Source: Sipunculus nudus
Taxonomy: Eukaryota > Annelida > Sipuncula > Golfingiida > Sipunculidae
DNA length: 64,000 bases
Assembly: GCA_026874595.1 (NCBI GenBank)
Contig: CM049309.1
Span: forward strand, 43,973,079 to 44,037,078
Direction: 5' to 3'
Shown here: positions 46,142 to 58,900 of the stretch, one piece after another
Layout of the letters: every line of letters begins with the position of its first letter
How positions within the stretch are numbered: the stretch's first letter is position 1
Notes under the pieces: generated by a model
The model's database searches: none
Told to the model about the DNA's origin: nothing
Seen by the model: the letters and a program-made list of their open reading frames with translations, nothing else
Program-made: the position numbers and the translations under genes

Positions 46142-48625
46142 CAGGGTTGGCAAGTTTTAGGCATGAAGGTTTTAACCATAGGTTATAACCTGGTTAAAAC
46201 TGCCCCGCCTAAAACAGGTTTTGGGCAGGTTTTAGGCACCAAAATTGCCCATAACCTATATTTTTTTTTAATTTTTACTTAAAGATCTATAAAACTACCA
46301 AACTGGCTGGGGTGATGTAGTCACAAGGCTTTCCTGGGCTTCTGGAAGCTTTCAAGTACAGTAGAACGCCTGCTAACGGCCACGCCTCAATAACGGTCAA
46401 TACGTCTATAACGGTCAGATTTTCCGGTCCCGAATTTTCGACCGTAATATTTCATAATCATTTTGTTGTCAATTACGGTCACTCCTCTATTCCGTATTAC
46501 GGCCAGGTCTCTCGGTCCCGCAGGCCGGGAAACGCCTCAATTACGGTCAGGGGCAGAGTCTCCGTGACATGGGCTCAACAAATCGAGCGGCCACTTCTGA
46601 CCTCATTATCATTACACAAATTTCCGCTCTCACATATTCCTGTCTGTTAATGAGTGCCTGGATAAAGGTAACCACTCGACCGTGACTGAGTTGTTTGACA
46701 CGTAGCATGCAGCATCGTACTACCCCACTCAGCCTCTTTAGTATGCACAATAGTAAGGCATGTGTTCCCACCTGCGTGTATGTTTGGGAATCATTCCGTG
46801 CGAGCCAGATCATTTAATTAACGAATGACAACCAGCGGGTCCCTGACGATTTTTTTTTTCATCAGAAAAACGTTAGGCAAACTGTGGATCTTTAAACTTT
46901 CTTTAATGTCCTTGTGAACACGTACATCAAACGAAAACAGTGCGGCAAACATCGTACAATTTACTCATACACGAATAATTATGAATGCAAAATAAACATT
47001 GTTACATGTATAAAATGTTACGCATACTCTGTCCCAATCACTTTGACGTATTTATTAATTTATATAAAAATATATATTTATTATTATAAAAAATATATAT
47101 TTAATAAATATATTATATTTATTGATAAATATATAAATATTTTATTTTTTTTTATTGATAACAATCATTATACAAATACTCTGTATTTACGTTAATTTTG
47201 TTGAATGTAATAAAGATTTGAACTTGGTTTCGTGTTAAATTTTAACCCCCTTATACTGATCCAGTCCTGTATAACGGCCACTCCTGTATTAAGGCCCCTT
47301 TCACCCAGTCCCGATGGTGACCATAATACAGGCGTTCTACTGTATTAGTAATGCATGATTTTTGTTGGCTGGCACCATGCAGTCTTCAAAGAGCCTGTAT
47401 AGGTGTCTGGAGCATGAGACCATGTTTGTGTGGCACATAGTTTCATTGGCTAAGGTAATTTCATTATCAGGACCCTTTGGGTTTCCTGATGAGTGCCCTG
47501 CTGCCTGGAAAGATGTAACAGAGCCTCCAGTATGCCTCCTGTAAGGCAGGGTATCAGAGGGGAGGGTCATGCCTGATTAAACAAGTTAATTACAATTTAT
47601 CCGGGTGATGGGGTCATAAGACCCAATGGTTATAAGTCCTACTGCTGTGTCCTAGTAGATGTCAACTTTCATACATGACTAGGAAAATGCAATCAAACCC
47701 CTTGCCCTGAAGACTATTCTTGAGTCAAACTGTTTACTAAGTGATGCAGTCAGGGCCCCTGAACATTACATGTAGATTTCTCAGTCCTTCAGGTTTAACA
47801 CAGCCCAAAAGTAAGTATGAATATTCTGTGGTTTGCAACATATTCATTGCAATATATTTTTACATTTTCAGTTTTATACTAATTTAAGTGTTTCATGAGG
47901 GTCCCATTTTCACAATCTCATCATACAATTAACACAGTATATCCATCATTATATAGCAGATATGTATGTGCACAAAATCTTAAAATTTGACAAGGGATGA
48001 CCTAGCTAAGGGAATAAACAAACAGTGGAAATTCTTGTTCATATTTTTAGTTTATGGCTAGCATAAAAGATCTGTAAAAATTTATAAAATCAATCCATTG
48101 CTTTTTGCCATTTGAAGTTACAGGCATACAAAACATACATGATATGTTAATGAGACTACAGTATAAAGGACTATTCATCAGTGCAAATGGAACAACATTT
48201 AAAATTCGGGAAAACATCTTTTCCATTTATCACAAAATTTAATCCCTTGTGATCAAAAAGCCAATAAAAGTATCTGGTTATAAGCTTAAAGTAAGAGCAT
48301 TCTATAAGAGTCAGAGAACTGTGTTCATAAAGAAAATCCTGAAGTATAGTGTTGTATTCATTTGTTTCTTTTTTTTTTTGTATCATGATTTGTTTAGTTT
48401 TAATAAAGTGATCCTCAATTTTTAATTTGTTGATCATATTTCTTTAATGCATTTAGTTGTTTAACAATAAAACATAGTTAAACTACAAGTCATAGGTGAG
48501 GGTAAATAAGGTTTTTGACAGTTAAAGGCAGTTTTAGGCAGGTTATAACCTATTTTAGGCAGTTTAAGGCAGGTTTTAGGCTCTGCCCTGCCGAAAACAG
48601 GTTTTGGGCAGCCTAAAACCCAACC

Positions 48626-48628
<3 letters not shown>
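46142..48628. mobile_element. hAT-like DNA transposon, non-autonomous
   Basis: The ends CAGGGTTGG...CCAACCCTG are inverted copies, and TATATATA flanks both sides, fitting an 8-bp hAT duplication although placed in an (AT)n array. Both subterminal regions (46150-46260 and 48510-48620) carry many short GGCAGGTTTTAGGC-like repeats and TAGGTTATAACCTG-type palindromes, the usual binding sites of hAT transposases. No transposase ORF. The element is interrupted by the pogo-like insertion at 46359-47342. Confidence 0.8.
46359..47342. mobile_element. pogo/Tigger-like element nested in the hAT-like element
   Basis: The ends CAGTAGAACGCCTG...CAGGCGTTCTACTG are inverted and flanked by TA (46357-46358 and 47343-47344). 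TA duplication and a CAGTAGAAC start with ATAACGG-rich subterminal sequence are typical of the Tc1/mariner pogo-Tigger group. At 984 bp with no intact transposase it is non-autonomous. Confidence 0.82.

Positions 48629-48692
<64 letters not shown>
48629..48692. repeat. (TA)n array, right flank of the hAT-like element
   Basis: About 32 TA units directly after CCAACCCTG; continuation of the array at 46067-46141. Confidence 0.95.
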
Positions 48693-48694
<2 letters not shown>

Positions 48695-49274
48695 CTACGT
48701 GTAAGTACGCCTGTCTGTAACTTGGCCTACTATACATTTATTATATGGCCTAAATATCGCATTATAAGGCCAAAGTCTTTCGTGACGGGAAACCTGCATG
48801 GCACACGCTGGATCAAAGTTTAACCAAAGCCTATGACCAGTCCTCGGGACGGAATCACGTAAACACTACGAGAGGCCAACCGGTATATGTTTGAAAGACA
48901 ACCTGCTGACCATGAGTGTCCCCTGCTATAATAATTTACGCGCGGAAGCCTACGGTACATGGGGAGGGGGGGGGGGGGGGTATTGGTACCGGTACAGATC
49001 GATAAAGGCCTACAGGCACACTTTATCCAGTAATTCATCAGCCAAATATGAGGTTGTTTAATTCTAATACTGTACATCGACCTGGTATACCTGAAAACGA
49101 GAGGCTAACACGGGTTGCCCACCTGCTAGAAACACCAATGTTTTCCTTTTTGCTTGTCCTTTTATAAAGCAAGTACCGATAGGCCTATTTGCAGCATTGA
49201 AAGCTCTGAGTATACCTCCATCGGGACTTAATATGGAGGCTTATACGTAGGACATGATTGTATCTATCTATCTA

Positions 49275-49340
<66 letters not shown>

Positions 49341-49415
49341 GGCCCTATATATCATTGGCGGCGAAACCAAATTTTCATTGAGGAGGCCCGATGATAGACC
49401 AGTATATACATATAC

Positions 49416-49450
<35 letters not shown>

Positions 49451-49799
49451 GCCATAGCATGACCCTTTTGGCAGGGGGGCAGTAAGCGGATTCGAGGGGG
49501 AAACCCCAGAAGGGAGGGTGCGGGTGTCCCCCTCCTTGATCTTTGGCTTATCTGTGTAATTCAGCTTTAATTGGCTTTATCTCATGGCAAGTTTTATCTA
49601 AGCCATCCACAATTCTGTGGCTGACACAGCACCGATTCCGAGGCGGACGCGATGTGTGACTGGCGACCTTGTCGTGGTGCCGTGATTGACAGTCCAAAGT
49701 GATTATAAAATTCAATACTGCAGAGAAAGTCCAGGCCAATGGGCGACTGACCAGACCCGTTACTATAACGACGTAAACTTCCTAGCATAAACTGTCATG
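48693..49799. other. Intergenic, with AT arrays and G-run
   Basis: It holds a G-run near 48961-48980, ATCT/TA arrays at 49259-49340 and 49415-49446, and a G-rich stretch at 49478-49535 that resembles the degraded MITE family at 6.1 kb. No gene is seen until the AGPAT5 promoter. Confidence 0.45.
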
Positions 49800-49946
49800 C
49801 GCAGATGCACTTCCGGTTGTCATAGCCCGCACATGGCCTTGCAAGTGGATTTATCAACAATGTCACATGTGAGGTTCTAAAATGCCTTGATGCCATTATT
49901 GTGATCACACCGAACACTGATTTCACTCATTCTGCACAATCTGACA
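49800..49946 (+). promoter_or_regulatory. Likely promoter/5' UTR of the AGPAT5-like gene
   Basis: CATGCGCAGATGC (an NRF1-like half) is followed by ACTTCCGGTT at 49809-49818, an ETS consensus, about 130 bases before the ATG. TATA-less, as usual for housekeeping lipid genes. The start site itself cannot be placed. Confidence 0.4.
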
Positions 49947-52900
49947 ATGCTTTCGATACTTGTGTTTGCACAATCCCTGAAATGGGTGGTCCCGGCCACG
50001 CTAATGCTGGGAACGGCACCCAACTATTTCTGCCTTTGGGGATGTTGGCGTATCCTGTCTGCCCTGCTGCCCAAGCGAATCTATCACACCGGGGATGACT
50101 TTATGTATAGCATGTACCAGCGATATATACTATTCTTTTTCGGGAGTTTATTAGGGACAGAGGTAAGTTTAAACCATTGGCATTACTGTTTTGTTGTAAT
50201 GTCAAGTATTCAAGCATCAAATATATTTAATTAGTTTTAAATTAAATTAATCAATTTGCTGTTTATTATTGGTAATGAATCATATTAGTTATTGATATTC
50301 GTGTATTGTTAGTACACAAAGTGTCACAAATGATGCAGTGTCTGTGGTCCTTAAACCAGAAAATGTTCTGCCTTTGCCAGAGGTTAACAATTATCGGCAG
50401 AACTATAGAAACCGGGCTTCAGCCTACCGCCGGTAAAACGGGTGTCGCATAATAAATTGTTTCCTGGAAAAGGCCGATACATATCATTTTCCTCAGAATT
50501 CCCGTATTAAATTTTGCTCATAGCTGGAGTTTATTATATTAGAGGAGGAGGGGTCCGGGCAACCTGGGTTCCCAGTCTGAACGGGGGTGTGGGGGCGGAG
50601 CCCCCACCTAAAGCTTAATTTTCCTGTTAAAATAGTAAATGGTTTCCCATTTTCGCCATACATGCCTCTTCAATCGCAGATATAAATGAACAAAACTTGC
50701 TCCTGCTGGTATCTCGTCTTCACGGCTCACTTAGTAGCGTGTAGGGCTCCTAGTCCAGAGATCGTAGGTTCGATTCCCGATTCAGGCGACTTCTGATGCT
50801 TAGTAGTTGTTTATGTTAGAAGAGTTGAGTGTAGGGACATCTACAGGGAAAAGTAGGAGTTAAAATAGGGAATGAGAGGTGACAATTTTATTTATATGTT
50901 CCTCAATACAAGCGAAGCCCGCGTTCTATAGTGGCTCCTTGATATTTGTGTATTGTTAGTACACAAAGTGTCACAAATGATGCAGTGTCTGTGGTCCTTA
51001 AACCAGAAAATGTTCTGCCTTTGCCAGAGGTTAACAATTATCAATTAAACAAGAATGTAAGGAGTAGGTGGGAGGGGGATGTTAAGTGAATGTTATAAAA
51101 AAAAAAAATTTGCATGAAGAAGAAGATAAGAGAACAGTACAAGACGCATAATCAGAATTTTTGGTTTGAAGAGCATATAATTCATATTCCAACCTCTTTT
51201 TAGGTTAAAAAGAGGTGGCACATATACCCAGTGTCTCTTCTCCTAACTGAATTTCTAAATCCTCCCTTTGTTGGTGGAGGTTGTAGCCTCTGACCACTTT
51301 TTCGTTATCCACATTTACCATTTCTAACCCTTACTATTACCTCTATGACCAACACCATATAAACTCAGTCATGATTTTAGATGATGAATATATAAAGAGA
51401 TTATTTTTCACTTTTCAGTGTGATTCGACAGAAAAAAGCAAATAGTATATTTTTTTCAGTACATTTATGTCAGTAAAAAATTAAAACTCAAGTATACTTT
51501 TGATTGTTTCTGATAATTAATATTAAATTACACATTAAATTAAACATCAAGATTACTTTTTCAGAGTTTCCCCATTATATGACTGCAACATAATGTGTTA
51601 GCATAAGTATTATTTACTATTATGTAACAAAAACTTTGCGACCAATTACCACATTTAGTCAGATGAGCAGGTGGTCATTATAACAGGAATTATATGACCA
51701 TTATTGCATGATCTTTATTAGATATAACTAGTTGTTTTTGTACGTCTCAGTTTAACAACAAGCAAGAGCCTAAAAGTACATACTCTTTCAAATGCTATCT
51801 TATCTTATCTTAATCGAGTTCACTGGACTTAGTCCATGAGAGCAGTACATCAGCTACCTTTGCCCTGAACCAAGTTAGCTTAAGTTGCAGTGCTCAGTTA
51901 GAGTCTATATATTATAACATTTACAATTTAGTATGAAAGTTTATGTCAAAGTTCTAAATAAGCACAGTTAACTTAGTGCATATTTGATCATGGTCTATCT
52001 GTTATACTCTCATTTAACCCTTTACTGTTTACAAGAGCACTCTAAATAGGCAACTAGAATGCTATGATATGTATAGATTCTTTCAGGACAAAAATATTGC
52101 ATATTATTTCTAAGTTTCAATGATTTTGAATAATCTTCAGCAAACCCCTATTAGTGGGAACTGTTGAAAAATTGATAAAGATACAAAAAAAGCTTGAAAA
52201 GATATGGCTGTTAGTGTAAATATAAATAGTGTCAGAATTTGTCGGAAATCTAAAATAAATTTAAACAGTAAAGGGTTAAACAGGTTTGTTGGGTTTTCTT
52301 CAGTTGTTATCTTATTTTACTTACTAATTGGTATACACCAGTAAATAACTTTAAGGGGAAAACTGGGGGAAAAAATAATTAAAACTATTCATAGTAACTT
52401 GTGAAAATATGGACTAAATGAAGAAAGTGATTTTAGGAAAAACAAATTAAAACATACTATAATACCAGGTGTACAAAAAAAGGACCATTTAAATTGTTTC
52501 TTTTACATAAGATTTCAATTGTATATGAAATGATCAATATTAACAATAATAATCAATAGGCAATAATTTAAATTTTATTTTTCCCATCATTAAAACTAGT
52601 TAAACAGATAATATGTTTTAGTGTTTAAAGCTACCAGCTGTTTGATCATAGTAATAGACCATATAGTAAAATTTGATGTCTGGTCATCTATATACATACT
52701 GCTGACTGTACTGTATACAGTATTCAATTTTGTGTCTGCTTTAAATGTGGTGAGAAAAGATGACAAAGACCATTCTGTATAACCAACCATAAATATTCAG
52801 ACCTGTGAGGTGAAGATATTTGTACCCTCCCTTTGTACTGCATGGTTAACCAAGAATATGATCATATTTAAATCTAATGGTATCAACCTCAATATTTAAC

Positions 52901-55900
52901 ATGAGAACAGGAAATGGAGTAACTCCTATGTAAGGCTTTTATATTGAAAACCGATCAGGAGTGTTTCACTGATTGAATCCCCAGACAAAGTCAGGGGATA
53001 CTATGGTTTTATGTTGGTCCTGCCATCACAGATAAATCTTGTTCACACGATAACTCAATAAATATTTCAAAGATCTTTACTAAACTTGACATGATTGGAA
53101 ATGGGGGGGGGGGGGGGGAGGACGAAGCCTATTAAAAATGGGGGTCATGACCCTTCCAGGGAGAGTGACCTTGACCTTGAATACCATTTTGGGGGAAATC
53201 ACAAAAATTCTTGAATATCTCAAGAAATCATGCATGATTGATCCAAAAATCAAGTTGACCAAAGATCTTGGATTGCGTTATCTTGACTGGAAAAAGGTGG
53301 TGCCACTTATTACCCATTTTTTGTTTTGCGCCTTTTAAAACTCCCATCATTGTCACTTGCCAGTACTGTGAGCATTATATGTCAAAAAATTAAAACTGTC
53401 GTACAGATTTCTTTTATATTATGCATATACATAGATATAGGATAGATACAGGAATGACATAAATTTAAATTGGGGTTGTGACCTTTACTCTGAGAGTGGC
53501 CTTGACCTTGAATATTTCCAAATTTAGAGAAAATTACACAAAATCTTAAATATATCAAGCATGGATAGGTCCAAAAAAACAAATTGACTGAAGATCTCTG
53601 ATATTTGTCTTCTGCCAGAGACAGATGGTGCCACCTTTTGCTCTTTTCTTGTTTTTTTTTTGCCTTAAAATACCCGTCCAGTGTAACTTGACTGTACTGT
53701 GAACATTATATTTATAATTCCAAAACTAATGGACAAATTTCTTTCATCTTATGCATATATATAGATATAGGTTATGGGATGAGGTATAATTGAATTGGGA
53801 CATGACCTCTTCTATGAGAGTGGCCTTGACCTTGAATATTCCAATATTTGCTTATAAAATTGTTTCTCAAGTTGATAGATTGAAGAAACAATTGTGGTTT
53901 GCTAAGTGTCAATATACACTTCTGAAGATGGGGGCCTATTATTGAAGGGGGGGGGGGAATAAATTGTCTGGGAATACTGTGGTGCCAAGAAATGTCTAGT
54001 TGTTATTAATTTCCGTGCTAGGTATACTAAGTAGAATCAGGGTTGTTATTTTTCCCCGGGAAAACTAGTTTTTCCCGGACAGTGGGAAAAACCCGGGATT
54101 AATTGGGAATAACTGGGGAAAACTGGTTAGTACCAGGCATTACTGGGAAAAATGTCTGATCAAAATTTTTGAGAAAGTATAATGATGTATATTTAATTAA
54201 TTCTGTTTTATGTTGCATGTTGAAATTATATAATTTGTGTGTGTGTGTGTGTATATATATATATACACATACATATATACACATATATATATGTGCTATA
54301 TTTCCAAAACTCATACTAGTGCATTACTATTACTTAATTACCAATTAACTGCAACATAAACTTTAGTAGGTGAGCTGACAAAAGTAATCAAGCATGTTAA
54401 CCAAATCAAGGCTGAGTTAATCGTGGGGGTACAGAAGTGTGAAGAAGCCATGCTAGTCATGTAGGGCTCATACAACTAGTTAGCTAGGGTGAGAAGAAAC
54501 CAACCACCCATTGTGGCATCACTTGGGAAACCCTGTCCAGTATGATGCAGGTTTCTGTGCATACAGGTAGGAAACCAAGCACCTGCCTTCCAGTACAGCA
54601 TCAATTGAAAAAAATTTTTCAAACTTTGGGCTTGTGCAGTCCAAACTGCGAAACAGACTAGGACTTGAGAAAACTGCCAAGCTTGTAACATGTTAATGCA
54701 CCCTGAGAGGTCCATCAGAGTTGGATTGGTAAATATGTATCAATGAACCTTATTTCTTAGCCATCAATGGACTTTTTCAGTGTAACTGATAAATCTAATT
54801 ATCTGTTTATCTATCACTATGTATATACATACAAACAAGCTGTTTTTTAGGAATAAACAATATAAATATATGTGTGTGTGTTTGAGATGATATTTCCTTT
54901 AAATTCAGTCAGATATCTGCTGGTCTCTCCTTTTATAAGATTATTAGAGGTTTTTCTCATTTTCCCACTTTGAGAGGTTTTTCCAAAGGCGGTAAATATC
55001 AGTATTTACCAGCTGGTAAATACCGCACTGGGAAAAACTTAACAACCCTGAGTAGAATACATTCATAACTGATTTTTTTTTCACTGAGACACTGGTTACT
55101 GCAAAGTTCCAGACTTTGGTATCTTAAACCATTTCCTTTTTATTTTAAGCTTCAGCACTTTGAATAACTTGAGAATATCAGAGCATATATACAGGCTCAA
55201 TACATGTTCTCTGATCTGTGAAATGTACACAGTGAGCAGTCACTTTAGATTTTATTTTACCATGAGACTTCGGTCCTGTCCAGTGTTCCACTAGTAAAGC
55301 GAAGGTTACTACTAATGACTTAATGAGTACACATATTATTTATAGTTCAGTTGCTTGTGGAACCATGCTTTGGTTAGTAAAGAAATGCCCTTTTTTTTGG
55401 CTGACTAGTTCCTAAATTTTAGGTGACACCAGTCACACCACAAAGCAGCTCAAAACAGACTTATAAAGATGTCTAAACACTACTTGTGGTCAGGGTGGCC
55501 TGTGAATGCCAGCCTGGTAAATGCCACTGGCAATACTCAGGAAAAACCGGCATGAATAATACCCCTCTGTCAAATAAGTGGCAATTATATGGCAAATATA
55601 AGAAATGCCATATTTTGTGTTTTATTAATGTTTACAAAGATCCACAATATGAACACGTACAGAACTTCTCAATATTGATCAAATAGGATTTATCTGCAAT
55701 AGCAGACCCAAGGTACTACAACAGTGTTTGCAAAAATGTAGTAATATTGTATTAGCAGAATAAAGGCTCATATATATTCAGAAGAATATATAACAGCATC
55801 TGAAGTTATGAAATTTTATCTGTATATATTGGTATTGGAAGGTTTTTCAATGCTTAGCAATAATCTTCCAGGGTAGGTGGTGTGCATGAATTATTATATT

Positions 55901-58900
55901 GACTTAGTCATGAACTCATGATAGGATGTTTGTGCTGCTTCAAACTATTCACCTGTTTTAGGGATGATAATTTCTGCTGGTAGCCAGTTCCAGTCTATAC
56001 TAGTTTATTGAATAAAAGAATGTTTGTGGGTTTCAGTATTAGACCTAAGCACTTTCATTACTGCCTTAGAGTGTAGAGCCCTTGTTGGTATTTTAGTGAA
56101 AGAGTAAAGCTATTAAGCTAAGGTTACTGCTAGACCATTTATAATCTTGACGAAAAAACTAATCATTAGTTTCTAAGGGTCTGCTACTCCAAATTCTTCT
56201 CACCATTTAGTCACACTTCTGTATTTGCAATAGTCAGGCTATTATTATGATTATGTTGGGTCTGATCATTGCTGTATCCCTTCACAGCAGCAGATAAATG
56301 CTTGGGAGGGAATTTCTGTGCTTGTTTACAATAGGCATATCTTATATTTAATTCAACAATACTAGAAATACAACCTAATAAGGAATAACTTAGTAATGAA
56401 GGTGTAAATATGATCAAGACAAAGAAATTTTGATATGACCATTTGTGATAAAATTCAATTTTCCAGTATTTACCAGCAAATGCCAGTATTTGCCAGCAAA
56501 AAGTGGGATTTCCCAGCATTTACCACCAGCATGGACTTCAGGATTATTTGCTGATATTTTGCCAACCCTGCTTGCAGTTCTGTTATAATTTTTTTTAATC
56601 ATAGATTCATAAAATTTACTAGATTAAACATCATAGAAGTTTACATTTGCATTTAAGTTACAACACAGATGTCCTAGTTCCTGCTGATCATTCAGTATAC
56701 TTTTCCCATGTACAGCAGAGTTACACATTCCAGCTGAATGTTGCACTATGCACAACACTAGAGCCCGGCACTGCCAGCATTTTGCACTGCCTCCAGCTGA
56801 GTTAAGATCTTGCCTAGCTGTGTTTATCAGGAGGTGCTGCCGACATTTTATTTAGCTGAAGTGAGCCAGTTTTGTGCAGCTCAGTTCGGCTTGAGAAAAA
56901 TTAATACGAAAAGATATTTTGTTATTTTTGTCACTTGTCCATAAAGGAAAAGGTGTGATTGTTTAAAACTTTAAGTATGAAAGTGCTGGTTTATGAAACC
57001 ACCAGGATAAACTATACTCTATATTTTTTCACAAACTAGTTAAATTGTTAAATGTTAAATGGATGCAGTATGTCACATATAGTATAGATTAAATGTCTTA
57101 ATAAAATGGGCACTTTGTGACATGGTCAAATGAAGAGGCTTTCAGGTCAGTTTATCCCAGCCAACATGTTGCAAGCTGAGTTCAGCGACGAAACTCGGCT
57201 TACAACTAAAGTATTTTTTTGTCTTGCTGAACCATCCACACCTATCAAAGTGTATCTGGCCAAAATGTCTTTTACCAAGACATCTGAATTCTGAGTTCAA
57301 AAAGAGCTTTTGTTAAAAACACTTTTTGTAATCTAATAGTTCCTGTTCAATTCTTAAATTAACAGACTATATACCTTTGATAGAAAATCCCCCTATCTTT
57401 GAGTTTTCTTATTAGTTTTATGTTTTGATAAATTCTTTCATCAGGTCAGGTGTAACAGTGACTATACTTCATATATTGTAGATTGTGTTATATGGGGATG
57501 CAGAAGAGGCACTGAAGAAACATGAAAATGTCATTTTTATGAGCAACCATCAGAGTACAGGTATATGATAGGAGGGACTACCCAGTAGTTTAGTTATGAG
57601 TGCATCTCTGGCTTATTGTTGTAGTGTTTTGTGTTTGAGACAACTTGAAAGTTGATACACATCTAGATCATATATTTATGAACACTATATATATGTGCAT
57701 TTTTGTGGAACCAAAGGGAATTTGATTGTATTATTGTTAATAATTAATGTGGAAGAATGTAATTGTAAAAGCATCAGCTGTTTACATGTCTTCTCCATTA
57801 ATGTTATTGATTATTAATGGTTGTTGTTTCATATTCACTCACTTCAGTGGACTTGTATTCATCCTATTATATTCCTAGGTTAATGTAACCAACATTTTCA
57901 CAATTTGGTGAGCTTTGGTATATTCAATCACTGCTTCACTTTTATATTAACATTTTGTGAGGTATTTAGAGAGATCTCAGTGCAATCTGCTTGAAAACCA
58001 TAAATTTAACATGTATAAATGTTCAAGATGTAACTATATTTTATCTTTTTATTAAAGAACAGTTCCTGAGTGTCACTGAATTGTTGATCCTGTTCAAGTA
58101 TTTTTGAGTATATTATCATAATTTCACTAATTTATGACAAAATTTTATATTCTTGTCCTGTACTTATACTCGGCATATTTTATCAAGAACAGTACTTATG
58201 TTGTACTTGAAAGGCAAATACTGAAAAAATAAAGTACATTTAATTTCAAGTACTGGTCAAGAACAGGCATTTTTTTTATTTTTGAATTGAAAAGACTACA
58301 TATTTACTTTAAACATAGGTATGATAGGAGACTTTTTTTGTTTTAATAATCTAATTTATTTGAATAACTTTATAAAGTTAAATAAAAAACACAGCACTTT
58401 AGTAATGACTTAATTGCAATAAAAAAATCCTGTACATCTATTTGTCAATTTCTGAAGAATTTAGGTACAAACCCCTCCTCTCACCTAAGCTTTATTCTTT
58501 GTGTTCACAAACTATTTTTTCTGTCACAGTGGACTGGATGGTGGCAGATTTTCTGGCAATCAAACCAGGCAGCCTCGGATATATACGCTACATCCTAAAA
58601 GATGGCCTAAAATACTTCCCTATGTATGGCTTTTATTTCAAAATGGTGAGTAATGAAGTTTTGATTCAGTGATTCAGGGTCCTTGATTCCATGGTAGTAA
58701 TTAGTAAATTACCGGTAGAGCAGTACCTTTCTTGAACATCAGCACCCTCTGGTGTCCTCACTATGAAACAAATAACTCTAAATAAAGAGTTCTCTGGTTT
58801 GTAATGTCTGTCACTCATAATTTCATGCTGGAATCACTCCTGCACAACAGACTGCTGCCTGATGCAGCCCTTTCCTTACAGCATTTAAGCAATATTTGTT

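Noticed and set aside
46141-46262. Repeated TTTTAGGC words as telomere-like sequence
   Set aside because: They are confined to the subterminal regions of one transposon and are not in register as a telomeric array.
46547-46813. 88-codon minus-strand ORF inside the pogo-like element as a transposase
   Set aside because: No CENP-B-type helix-turn-helix or DDE motif is visible, and neighbouring frames are equally open.
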